From: Clostridia bacterium
GTDB taxonomy: Bacteria > Bacillota > Clostridia > Oscillospirales > CAG-272
DNA length: 44,420 nucleotides
NCBI GenBank assembly: GCA_017540175.1
Contig: JAFYBN010000052.1
Span: forward strand, 1 to 44,420
Direction: 5' to 3'
The notes under the pieces are model-generated. The model saw only the letters and a list, made by a program, of their open reading frames with translations. It was not told the DNA's origin and did no database searches. The position numbers were made by a program, and so were the translations under genes. Numbering within the stretch: position 1 is the first letter of the stretch; the number at the start of each line of letters is the position of its first letter. This document shows positions 15,633 through 23,737 of this stretch, in pieces.

Positions 15633-17807
15633 ATGGGACCGGGAGGAGGCGGCGGTTACAGAGGACGCCGCGAGCAAATGATCGAAAAGATGAAGGAACC
15701 GAAGCCGGAGAGCCTGAAGGAGGTGCCGGGGTATCTCTGGCGGCTGGTCTCGAAATTCTTCTACCGTCTTTTTTATATTTTCCGCATCGTATGGGACACC
15801 AAGCCGTGGATTCTGCTGTTCATGATCTTCATGGCGATCTGGAACGGCGCGACGCCCGTCATCAGCGCGTACATCAACGCGGAGCTCTTGAACGGACTCG
15901 CAACCGCCTATACTTCCGCGAAAACGACCGGGGAGATCATGTTCGACACCCTGATTTTCCTGCTCATCCTGCGGTTCGGATTTAACTTCCTGACCGGACT
16001 CGTTTCCCGCGTGAGCAATATTCTCAATAACATCGCAAGCGAGCTGGTCGTCAACCACGTGAACCTGAAAATCATGCGCAAGGCGCGCGAAGTCGATCTC
16101 GCGTCGTTTGACGATCCGGAGTTCTACGAGCGGTTCGAGAACGCCAAGCGCGAGGCGGGCTCCCGTCCGATCAATATCTTAAACAACAATTTCACGATCA
16201 TCTCCACCGTCATCAGCATGGCGTCGTTCGTGGTGATCCTTGCCGCGGTCGCATGGTGGGCGCCTCTCGTCATCGTTCTCATGAGCGCGCCGACCGCCAT
16301 CATCAGCTTCGCGTACCGCAAGAAGAACTTCTGGTACATCCGCTGGCACTCGAAGGATCGGCGGCAGATGAGCTACTACTCCGACCTCATGACCAACAAG
16401 GACATGGTGAAGGAGATCCGTCTGTTCAACCTCTCCGACACCTTCATCGGACGGTATCAGGAAACCTTCCTCCGCTATTTCGGAGGACTTAAGAAGATCT
16501 TCATCGGCGAGGGCGTCTGGAACATCGGCATCAACCTGCTTACCACGACGGTGAACTGCCTGCTCTTCCTCTATATCGCCCGCGGCGTGGCAAACGGACA
16601 GTTCGAGGTCGGTACCTATTCCCTCTACACGGGCGCGCTCGGCTCGATCGCCGGCGGCATCGGAACCATCATCGGAACGACCGCCTCGATCTACGAGGGG
16701 ACCCTGTTCATCGACAACCTGATCCGCTTCATGAACGAGAAGCGCACGATCATCCCCTCGCTGCCCGCCCCCCGCAAGGTGGAGCACCATGTCGGGCATA
16801 CCATCGAATTCAAGGACGTTTCCTTCGCCTATCCGGGCACGGAACGCAAGGTCATCGACCACGTCAATCTGAAGCTTGACCCGGGCGACACCTGCGTGCT
16901 CGTGGGACTCAACGGCGCGGGCAAGACGACGCTCATCAAGCTGCTGACGCGCCTCTACGACCCGACGGAGGGCGTGATCCTGCTTGACGGTCACGACATC
17001 CGCGAATACGATACCGAAGATCTCTACACCATGTTCGGCATCATCTTCCAGGACTTCGGCAAATACGCGGTGAACGTGCGCGAGAACATTCACTTCGGTC
17101 AGGTGGACCGCGACGTGGAAGAGGACGACATCGTCTCCGCGGCGGAGCAGTCCACGGCGAGCCAGTTCATCAACGACCTGCCGGATAAATACGACACGCC
17201 GCTCATGCGCTACTTCGAGGAAAACGGCATCGAGCTTTCCATCGGACAGTGGCAGAAGCTGAGCATCGCGCGCGCCTTCTACTCCGATTCCGACGTCATC
17301 ATCCTCGACGAGCCGACCGCGTCCCTGGACGCCATTGCCGAGCAGGATATTTACAACCAGTTCGACCGGCTCAGAAAGGACAAGACCTGCATCTTCGTCT
17401 CCCACCGTCTGTCCTCCGCGACCGTGGCGAACAAAATCATCGTCCTCGAGCACGGCGCGGTGATCGAAACGGGCACGCACAGCGAGCTGATGAAAAAGCG
17501 CGGCGTGTATTACGATCTGTTCACCACGCAGGCGAAGCGGTATATCACGCCCATTGACGGCGTCTCCGCCGAGGAATTCATGAGCGGCGACGAGGAGATC
17601 AAGGACTTCCTCAGCGCGCAGGGCGAGCGTCATGCCGTCCGCGGAAACGGGAGGCCCGATCAGCTTCCCCCGGGAACTTCCGAGGCGGGGGAGGGAAGAC
17701 CCTCCGATGGGCCCCCGGACAGAGAAGGAAGACCGGGAGGACCCCGGCGCGAGAGACCCGGGAGAGAAGATGAGCCCGGCGAAAAAAAGCCCCCCGCCGG
17801 GGAATGA
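15633..17807 (+). CDS. ABC exporter, fused membrane and ATPase domains
   Basis: 724-aa half-transporter of the type I exporter fold. A charged N-terminus is followed by about six membrane segments (roughly 55-330) and a nucleotide-binding domain: Walker A GLNGAGKTT (about 426-434), Q-loop IIFQDF, signature LSIGQWQK (about 535) and Walker B VIILDEPTASLD (about 556). The signature reads LSIGQ instead of LSGGQ. The substrate cannot be inferred; relatives export peptides or lipids. Residues from about 660 form a Gly/Pro/Arg/Glu-rich, probably disordered cytoplasmic tail not typical of the family. It is encoded alone, so the transporter is probably a homodimer. SD GAGAGGG precedes ATG 15633. Confidence 0.92.
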   Translation: MGPGGGGGYRGRREQMIEKMKEPKPESLKEVPGYLWRLVSKFFYRLFYIFRIVWDTKPWILLFMIFMAIWNGATPVISAYINAELLNGLATAYTSAKTTGEIMFDTLIFLLILRFGFNFLTGLVSRVSNILNNIASELVVNHVNLKIMRKAREVDLASFDDPEFYERFENAKREAGSRPINILNNNFTIISTVISMASFVVILAAVAWWAPLVIVLMSAPTAIISFAYRKKNFWYIRWHSKDRRQMSYYSDLMTNKDMVKEIRLFNLSDTFIGRYQETFLRYFGGLKKIFIGEGVWNIGINLLTTTVNCLLFLYIARGVANGQFEVGTYSLYTGALGSIAGGIGTIIGTTASIYEGTLFIDNLIRFMNEKRTIIPSLPAPRKVEHHVGHTIEFKDVSFAYPGTERKVIDHVNLKLDPGDTCVLVGLNGAGKTTLIKLLTRLYDPTEGVILLDGHDIREYDTEDLYTMFGIIFQDFGKYAVNVRENIHFGQVDRDVEEDDIVSAAEQSTASQFINDLPDKYDTPLMRYFEENGIELSIGQWQKLSIARAFYSDSDVIILDEPTASLDAIAEQDIYNQFDRLRKDKTCIFVSHRLSSATVANKIIVLEHGAVIETGTHSELMKKRGVYYDLFTTQAKRYITPIDGVSAEEFMSGDEEIKDFLSAQGERHAVRGNGRPDQLPPGTSEAGEGRPSDGPPDREGRPGGPRRERPGREDEPGEKKPPAGE

Positions 17808-17887
17808 ACCGCGCAAACCGAATTCTTGAAAACCGAAGGGACTGCCTTCTGCGTTGCGTCCCCCCGTGAAACGGCGATCGATTGACA

Positions 17888-17932
17888 CGCCGCCGAGCGG
17901 AGGGAGCACGCGCGGCGGTCCCTTCTTTCTTT
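17888..17932 (+). terminator. Terminator of the ABC exporter gene
   Basis: GCCGCCG (17889-17895) pairs with CGGCGG (17913-17918), followed by TCCCTTCTTTCTTT. Confidence 0.65.
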
Positions 17933-17953
17933 GTGAATTTGTTTCATACCGCC

Positions 17954-17982
17954 TTGACAAAACACGCTTCATATTGTATTAT
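17954..17982 (+). promoter_or_regulatory. Promoter of the uxaC-cotH-discoidin operon
   Basis: TTGACA (17954-17959), 17-bp spacer, TATTAT (17977-17982); a second TATAAT starts five bases further on but would need a 22-bp spacer. Confidence 0.7.
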
Positions 17983-18015
17983 ATAATAGTATATCCCGAA
18001 ATCGGAGCGATCGAT

Positions 18016-19428
18016 ATGAAGAACTTTATGGGCAGGAATTTCCTGCTGACGAACGAAACGGCAAAGACGCTTTTTCACCGTTACGCGGAACGTCTGCCGA
18101 TCATCGATTATCACTGCCACGTTCCTCCCCGCGACATCGCCGAGGACCGGCGGATCTCGAACATCGCCGAGCTTTGGCTCGGTGGGGACCATTATAAATG
18201 GCGCGCCATGCGAAGCTGCGGCGTGGAAGAGAAATTCATCACGGGGAACGCCTCGGACTATGAGAAATTCCGCGCGTACGCGTCGATCATGCCCTCCCTC
18301 ATCGGCAATCCCCTCTACCACTGGACCCACCTCGAGCTGCGCCGGTATTTCGGCATCACGGATATCCTAGACAAGAGCACGGCGGACGCGATCTGGCAGG
18401 CGACCTCCGAAATGCTCGCCGAGCCGGAGTTCTCGGTGCAAAACCTCATCCGCCGCTCCGACGTCGAGCTGATCTGCACGACCGACGACCCCGCGGACAG
18501 CCTCGAATACCACAAAAAGATCCGGGACGACGGCTTTGAGACGAAGGTCCTCCCCGCGTTCCGTCCGGACAAATGCTTCAACATCAACAAGCCCGGGCTC
18601 GGCGCTTATTACGAAAAGCTCGGCACGGCTGCGGGAACTGAGATTCGGGATCTTGCGAGCCTCAAGGACGCCCTCGTGAAACGCCTCGATTTCTTTGAGG
18701 AAATGGGGTGCCGCACGGCGGACCACGGGCTGGATGAGTTCCCGATGTTCGTCGAACCGAATCCCTACGCCGCCGAACAGGCGATGAAGGCGGCGCTCTC
18801 CTCGGACGGCCGGGACGTGTCGCCGGAGCAGCTCTCCGTGCTGAAATGCGAAATGCTCGCCTTCCTCGCGGGCGAATACGCGAAGCGGGGATGGGTGATG
18901 CAGCTGCACATGGGCGTGTACCGGAACGCGAACGCGAAGATGATGAAAGCCCTCGGCCCGGACACGGGCTTCGACGTGATCGGCGAGCTCGGCATTCCCT
19001 CCGTCATCCGTCTGCTCGACTGGATGGACAGCAAAACCGCGCTCCCCCGCACGATCCTTTATTCCATCGATCCGACGCAGAACGCCGCCCTCGGCTCCGT
19101 GATCGGTGCGTTCCAGACGGCGGGCGACGGCTTCCCGAAGCTCATGCAGGGCTCGGCGTGGTGGTTCAACGATTCCATCGACGGCATGCGGGAGCAGATG
19201 AAGCAGCTCGCGAATCTCTCCGCCTTCGGCAAATTCTGCGGCATGCTGACCGACAGCCGCAGCTTCACATCCTATCCGCGGCACGAGTATTTCCGCCGCA
19301 TCCTCTGCGATCTCATCGGCTCGTGGGTCGAGGACGGACTCTACCCCTTCGATCCCGACGCGCTCGCCATGCTCGTGACCGATATCTGCTACAACAACAC
19401 GAAGAACTTCTTCGGCTTCCGGATTTGA
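18016..19428 (+). CDS. uxaC: Glucuronate isomerase
   Basis: 470-aa cytoplasmic isomerase that converts D-glucuronate to D-fructuronate (and D-galacturonate to D-tagaturonate), the first step of hexuronate breakdown. The N-terminal FLLTNETAKTLFH and IIDYHCHVPP, with the amidohydrolase-like HxH metal site, are characteristic, and length matches the family (about 470). ATG 18016 is supported by CGGAG eight bases upstream; any upstream in-frame start would lie in the promoter. It is the first gene of an operon with two surface proteins 27 bases downstream; other hexuronate genes (uxaA, uxaB, kdgK) are not in the window. Confidence 0.95.
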   Translation: MKNFMGRNFLLTNETAKTLFHRYAERLPIIDYHCHVPPRDIAEDRRISNIAELWLGGDHYKWRAMRSCGVEEKFITGNASDYEKFRAYASIMPSLIGNPLYHWTHLELRRYFGITDILDKSTADAIWQATSEMLAEPEFSVQNLIRRSDVELICTTDDPADSLEYHKKIRDDGFETKVLPAFRPDKCFNINKPGLGAYYEKLGTAAGTEIRDLASLKDALVKRLDFFEEMGCRTADHGLDEFPMFVEPNPYAAEQAMKAALSSDGRDVSPEQLSVLKCEMLAFLAGEYAKRGWVMQLHMGVYRNANAKMMKALGPDTGFDVIGELGIPSVIRLLDWMDSKTALPRTILYSIDPTQNAALGSVIGAFQTAGDGFPKLMQGSAWWFNDSIDGMREQMKQLANLSAFGKFCGMLTDSRSFTSYPRHEYFRRILCDLIGSWVEDGLYPFDPDALAMLVTDICYNNTKNFFGFRI

Positions 19429-19455
19429 ATCCTCCGTCTTCAGAAAGGAATCGAC

Positions 19456-21843
19456 ATGAAAAAGCTCATTTTAAGTCTGGCCTTCGTTGTCACGCTGATC
19501 CTTTTGATCGGCACGGCGGCAGCGGCCGACGGCGCGCTGATCTATCAGACGAAGGACGCGCCCCCGTTCACCGCGGTCGAGATGCGCAGTGAGGATGGAA
19601 AATGGTCGCTCGGAACCGATCTCGGCGTGTGGAAGGCTTCGGGGAAGAAGTTTTACCTCTTTCTGCCCGCCAGCGCGGACCGCTCCGCCGTGACCCTCAG
19701 GTACGACGGCAAGCTGAAAGCGTACGACGACATCACGAACACGTTCATCCAGCCGGGCGAGACCTTCGTCGCGGACCTCACGGAGGAGACGGTGAACCTC
19801 TATGAATACGATCCGTCCTACGAGGTTTACAACGCCTATACCGTCCACGTCATGAAGGGCGGGGATATCGCCTCCGTGTACATCACCCTGCGGAACGGCG
19901 ACGACTCGCTCCTCAAGATCAATTCCTCGCAGAGCGCGGTGGAATCCGGCACGATCCGCATGACGGAAAGCGACGGCAAGCTGATTTACGACGGGGACCT
20001 CACGAGGCTGAAGGGGCACGGGCTCACCTCCTATGAGCGCTCCGGAAAGGTGAATACCAAGAACTCCTACAACTTCAACCTCGGCAGCAAGGCGGAGCTG
20101 ATCCCCGGCGCGGGCAGGAGCAAAAAATGGACGATGCTCCGCATCCGGACGTGGGGCGAATACGACGCGACCGGCCTCTCCTACGTGACGGCGTTCGCCA
20201 CCTACAACGCCCTTGTGAAGGATCGGTATTACAACATGAGTTCCCGCTTCGTGGACGTCTACATCAACGGGAACTACCGCGGCGTCTACGTCATGACCGA
20301 GCGCATGGACGTCAACGGCTCCATGAACGTCACGGACCTTGAGGAAAAGACGAACATGCCGACGGCGAAGACGCGCTCCTCGCAGGGGAAATCCTCGAGC
20401 GAGGCTTTGAAGGCGGGCGTCAAATCGTACAGCTGGGCGCCGGATTCCACCGTGGAACCGGGCACGGACATCACGGGCGGCTATGTGCTCGAGATCATGT
20501 GCGGGCACTACGGCGAATGCGGCTTCCAGACGAAGAAGGGCATGTACGTCAACGTCAAGTCCCCCGCGTATCCCACGAAGGAACAGGTCGAATACGTCGC
20601 CCTCTACGTGCAGCAGTTCGAAAACGCCCTCTTCTCCGACACCGGCTATAATTCCGAAGGGAAGCACTATACCGATTACGCCGATATGAGAAGCTACGCG
20701 GCGCAGGCTCTCATCTACGCCTATTACCTGAACTGGGAAAACTACCGCACGAGCACCTATATGACGAAGGACGCGGGCGGCCTGCTCACCTTCGGACCCG
20801 TCTGGGACTTTGAGAGCGGCCCGTCCGTCATGTACGACCCCACCCTGCTCGGCACGCACTTCTGCTACGACGTGCCCCAGCAGTATATCTGGTATGAACA
20901 GGCGTGGAAGAAGGGCGATTTTGTGCACATGATGGCGGAAATGAACGCCGAGATGCAGGGCGTGATCGACCAGATGTTCGGCAGAAAGAAAGCGACGGTC
21001 ATCTGGAACATCGACGAGCTCTCCGAAATCATTCGCCCCTCCCACGATATGAACTGGCTCCGCTGGGATCAGCCGAGCACCTATGAAGACTGGCGGCAGT
21101 GGATGCACGAAGCCCTGGAGGTCCGCTACAACAACTGGTTCGGAACGCTCTGGAACTCGAAGCGTCAGTTCCTCGGGCTGACCGCTGAGGCGGCGGACAA
21201 CGGGGACGGGACGTGGACCCTCACGGCAGAGTTCCACGGAAAGACGGATTCCGATTACCCTCTCTGGTATAAGGTCGGCGACGACCCGACCTCAGGCGAG
21301 CTGATCGGCAACGGTTTTTCCATCGTCGTCCCGGCGGGAGGAAAGTACTACGCCGCCGCGACCGGACCGAACAACGCCTACAGCTCGAACGCGACCGGCA
21401 AGGTTTTCAAATCGAAGAGCATCACGATGATCTCGAATATCCTCTCTTCTCCCGGCGATCATGCGCAGAGCGGCGTGATCGAGGCCGGATCGCAGTACGA
21501 CCGGCTCCTGCAGCAGGTATTCGGAACCGGCGCTGACGGGCAAATTGCCGGGCAATCTGCCGGGCAAACTGCCGGGCAAACTGCCGGGCAGACCGCCGGG
21601 CAGGCTGCCGCGGGTCAGAAGCCTGACGAAACCGCGCCCGCCGGACCCTCCGAAAACGAACCCGCACAAGCGGACGGGCGGACGGAGAAGGAGAACGCCT
21701 CAAAGAGCGTGCCTTCCGGCGGCCGCATCTCCGATACCGCATGGATCCTCGTCACGGTATGCGTCGTCGCGCTGTCCACCGTGATGATCGTCATCACGCT
21801 GTTCAAAAAGCCGAAAGGAGGCCGCGCACATGCGTCACAGTAA
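19456..21843 (+). CDS. Membrane-anchored CotH kinase-family protein
   Basis: 795 aa with signal peptide (about 1-23), a beta-rich N-terminal region, a CotH domain (about 175-560), a short C-terminal beta domain (about 575-655), a GQ(T/S)A repeat, and one membrane helix (about 762-782) with a short Lys/Arg cytoplasmic tail. CotH signatures visible are LKGHGLTSYER...KNSYNFNL, VDVYINGNYRGVYVMTERMD and GPVWDFE (about 446-452), the last holding the likely metal-binding Asp. Characterised CotH phosphorylates serines of spore coat proteins; others are of unknown role. The substrate here is unknown and outside the cell. It overlaps the discoidin-like gene by 14 bases. Confidence 0.88.
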   Translation: MKKLILSLAFVVTLILLIGTAAAADGALIYQTKDAPPFTAVEMRSEDGKWSLGTDLGVWKASGKKFYLFLPASADRSAVTLRYDGKLKAYDDITNTFIQPGETFVADLTEETVNLYEYDPSYEVYNAYTVHVMKGGDIASVYITLRNGDDSLLKINSSQSAVESGTIRMTESDGKLIYDGDLTRLKGHGLTSYERSGKVNTKNSYNFNLGSKAELIPGAGRSKKWTMLRIRTWGEYDATGLSYVTAFATYNALVKDRYYNMSSRFVDVYINGNYRGVYVMTERMDVNGSMNVTDLEEKTNMPTAKTRSSQGKSSSEALKAGVKSYSWAPDSTVEPGTDITGGYVLEIMCGHYGECGFQTKKGMYVNVKSPAYPTKEQVEYVALYVQQFENALFSDTGYNSEGKHYTDYADMRSYAAQALIYAYYLNWENYRTSTYMTKDAGGLLTFGPVWDFESGPSVMYDPTLLGTHFCYDVPQQYIWYEQAWKKGDFVHMMAEMNAEMQGVIDQMFGRKKATVIWNIDELSEIIRPSHDMNWLRWDQPSTYEDWRQWMHEALEVRYNNWFGTLWNSKRQFLGLTAEAADNGDGTWTLTAEFHGKTDSDYPLWYKVGDDPTSGELIGNGFSIVVPAGGKYYAAATGPNNAYSSNATGKVFKSKSITMISNILSSPGDHAQSGVIEAGSQYDRLLQQVFGTGADGQIAGQSAGQTAGQTAGQTAGQAAAGQKPDETAPAGPSENEPAQADGRTEKENASKSVPSGGRISDTAWILVTVCVVALSTVMIVITLFKKPKGGRAHASQ
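21538..21609 (+). repeat. 12-bp tandem repeat in the CotH-like gene
   Basis: Six 12-bp units (gggcaaactgcc type) encode a GQTA/GQSA tetrapeptide array just before the C-terminal membrane anchor, probably a flexible stalk of variable length. Confidence 0.85.
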
Positions 21844-23335
21844 ACACTCTTTGAAATTCGCGGCTTTAATTCTGACCGTCCTGCTTCTCGCGGCGCTCCT
21901 CGCGCTCGCGGCGTTCGCCGCCTATCCCTCCTCCGGCACGTCAACCCCCGCGGGCTCCTCGCTCCTTACGGGAGAGCTCATCGGCGAAATCACCGGATGG
22001 GGCGGTCAGACGGACAAGGGCAGGGACGCCGCCTTTGACGGAAACCTTTACACCTATTACGATCCCTCTGCAAGGTCCGATACGAACGCCTACTGCGGCA
22101 TGGACATGGGCATGCCCGTCATCCTCACGAAGGTGATGATCCATCCGCGCGAAAACTGGCTCGACCGGTACCGCGGCGCGAGCATACAGGGCTCGAACGA
22201 CCTTGTGGACTGGGAAACCCTTTGGGTGAGCTATTCCGCCGCCAACTCATGGGAGTGGCAGGAAATCACGGAGTTTGAAAACAACACCGGTTACCAGTAT
22301 TACCGGTACTGGAACGGCGCGGAGCACGGCGACGTCGCGGAGGTCGAGTTTTACGGCGCGCCGCTCGCCGGATACAACGGGCCCGTGCAGCTGAGCGGCG
22401 ACGTCATCGGCGAACGCGTCGGCTGGGACGGAACCGAGAGGACCGGAGCCGCGGCGGCGTTCGACGGCGACCGGTATTCGTACTACGACCCGACCGTGCA
22501 GGGCGCGGATCACACCTACTGCGGCATCGACGCGGGCAAGCAGTACATCCTGTCGAGCGTCAAGGTCCTTCCGCGCGACAGTCAGCTCGGCCGCTTCAAC
22601 GGCGCTGAGATCCAGGGCTCGAACGACAAGAAGAACTGGACGACCCTGTGCATGAGCGACCACGGCGTGAGCGTCTGGGATTGGCAGACCTTTACCGAGT
22701 TTGACGACAACACCGGTTACCGCTATTTCCGTTACTGGAACGGCAGGGAGCACGGCGACGTCGCGGAGGTGCGCTTCTACGGCTATCCCGCGGACGGCAA
22801 TTACACCCCGCCCACACCCGCTTCCCTCGCCGTAGAGGTCACCGAGGTCACGGTCCGCTTTGACGCGGGCGACCGGTCGGGAAATCCGGACAAAACCAAA
22901 AAGACGGTGACGATCGGCGCGCCGTACGGAGACGTTTTCCCCGAGCTTTCGGGCACGGATCCGGCGAACGGCGAATTCCTCGGCTGGTACACCTCCCGCG
23001 CGGGCGGCGTGAAGATCACCGCCGACACGGTCGTGACGCGGCTCTCGGATCACACCCTGTATGCGCACTGGAGCGCGGACGACGGGGAGAAGGAGGCCGG
23101 GACGACGGCGGAAGCGGAACAGCCCGCCGACACGGAACCGACTTCCGCGGATCCGGCTCAGGAAACGCCTTCGGAAACTTCCGACAAGAACGTTCCGGCT
23201 TCGGCTGAGAAAGAAGACGGCGACAGCGGCGAAAGCCGACGTTCCTCGGCGCTTCCGCTGATCTGCATCGGCATAATCGTCGTGTCGCTGACCGCCATGA
23301 TCGTCGTGATGGCAGTGAAGACAAAAGAAGAGTGA
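21830..23335 (+). CDS. Membrane-anchored protein with two discoidin-like domains
   Basis: 501 aa: signal peptide (about 1-31), two F5/8-type C (discoidin-like) carbohydrate-binding domains in tandem (about 46-177 and 187-320; both contain YYDP, IQGSND, WNG-EHGDVAEV-FYG), a Listeria-Bacteroides/InlB-type repeat (about 340-415, ending FLGWYTSR..LYAHW), an acidic Thr/Glu/Pro linker, and a C-terminal membrane helix (about 474-494). Such domains bind sugars or surfaces, so an adhesive or scaffolding role beside the CotH-like protein is likely. ATG overlaps the cotH stop and has AAAGGAGG upstream, indicating coupled translation and near-equal amounts. Confidence 0.87.
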   Translation: MRHSKHSLKFAALILTVLLLAALLALAAFAAYPSSGTSTPAGSSLLTGELIGEITGWGGQTDKGRDAAFDGNLYTYYDPSARSDTNAYCGMDMGMPVILTKVMIHPRENWLDRYRGASIQGSNDLVDWETLWVSYSAANSWEWQEITEFENNTGYQYYRYWNGAEHGDVAEVEFYGAPLAGYNGPVQLSGDVIGERVGWDGTERTGAAAAFDGDRYSYYDPTVQGADHTYCGIDAGKQYILSSVKVLPRDSQLGRFNGAEIQGSNDKKNWTTLCMSDHGVSVWDWQTFTEFDDNTGYRYFRYWNGREHGDVAEVRFYGYPADGNYTPPTPASLAVEVTEVTVRFDAGDRSGNPDKTKKTVTIGAPYGDVFPELSGTDPANGEFLGWYTSRAGGVKITADTVVTRLSDHTLYAHWSADDGEKEAGTTAEAEQPADTEPTSADPAQETPSETSDKNVPASAEKEDGDSGESRRSSALPLICIGIIVVSLTAMIVVMAVKTKEE

Positions 23336-23737
23336 CGCCGGACGCGTTCCCGCGTTCTCAAAACGGGCGCGCAAGCGAAAAGTAAACCGTCCCGACGCCC
23401 GCTCCCGCGGGCTGAACAGGGAATCGTGAAACGTCAGCGGACCTTTCGGGTCCCTTCCGGAAAGCAAAGAAAAAGACCGCCGCGCGGTCCCTTTGAAAAA
23501 CAGAGGGGCTGACGCGGCGGATTTTCATGCCCGTATGGCTGCCGAGGTTTTGCGCCGCTCCTCCTCGCGTGGACGACTCGCCTGTGCGCCCCCGATTTTT
23601 TTCGAGCCCGAAAAGAAACCGCTGCGGCGATCCCGGATGCGTGGGAGCGCCGCGGCGGACGTTGTTGCGCGTTTTTCGGCGGGGACCGGACGGTACCGCG
23701 GGAGAAAACGGATTTCGGATTTCGGTTCGTTCAGTCG
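23336..23737. other. Convergent intergenic region
   Basis: 402 bases between two convergent genes. It holds the hairpin at 23462-23494 and otherwise nothing I can support; short GC-rich inverted repeats are present but no gene or recognised RNA. Confidence 0.5.
23462..23494. terminator. Probable bidirectional terminator
   Basis: GACCG (23475-23479) pairs with CGGTC (23485-23489). The minus strand continues with TTTTTCTTTGC, serving the clostripain-like gene; the plus strand continues with CCCTTT, a weaker tail for the discoidin-like gene. Confidence 0.5.
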
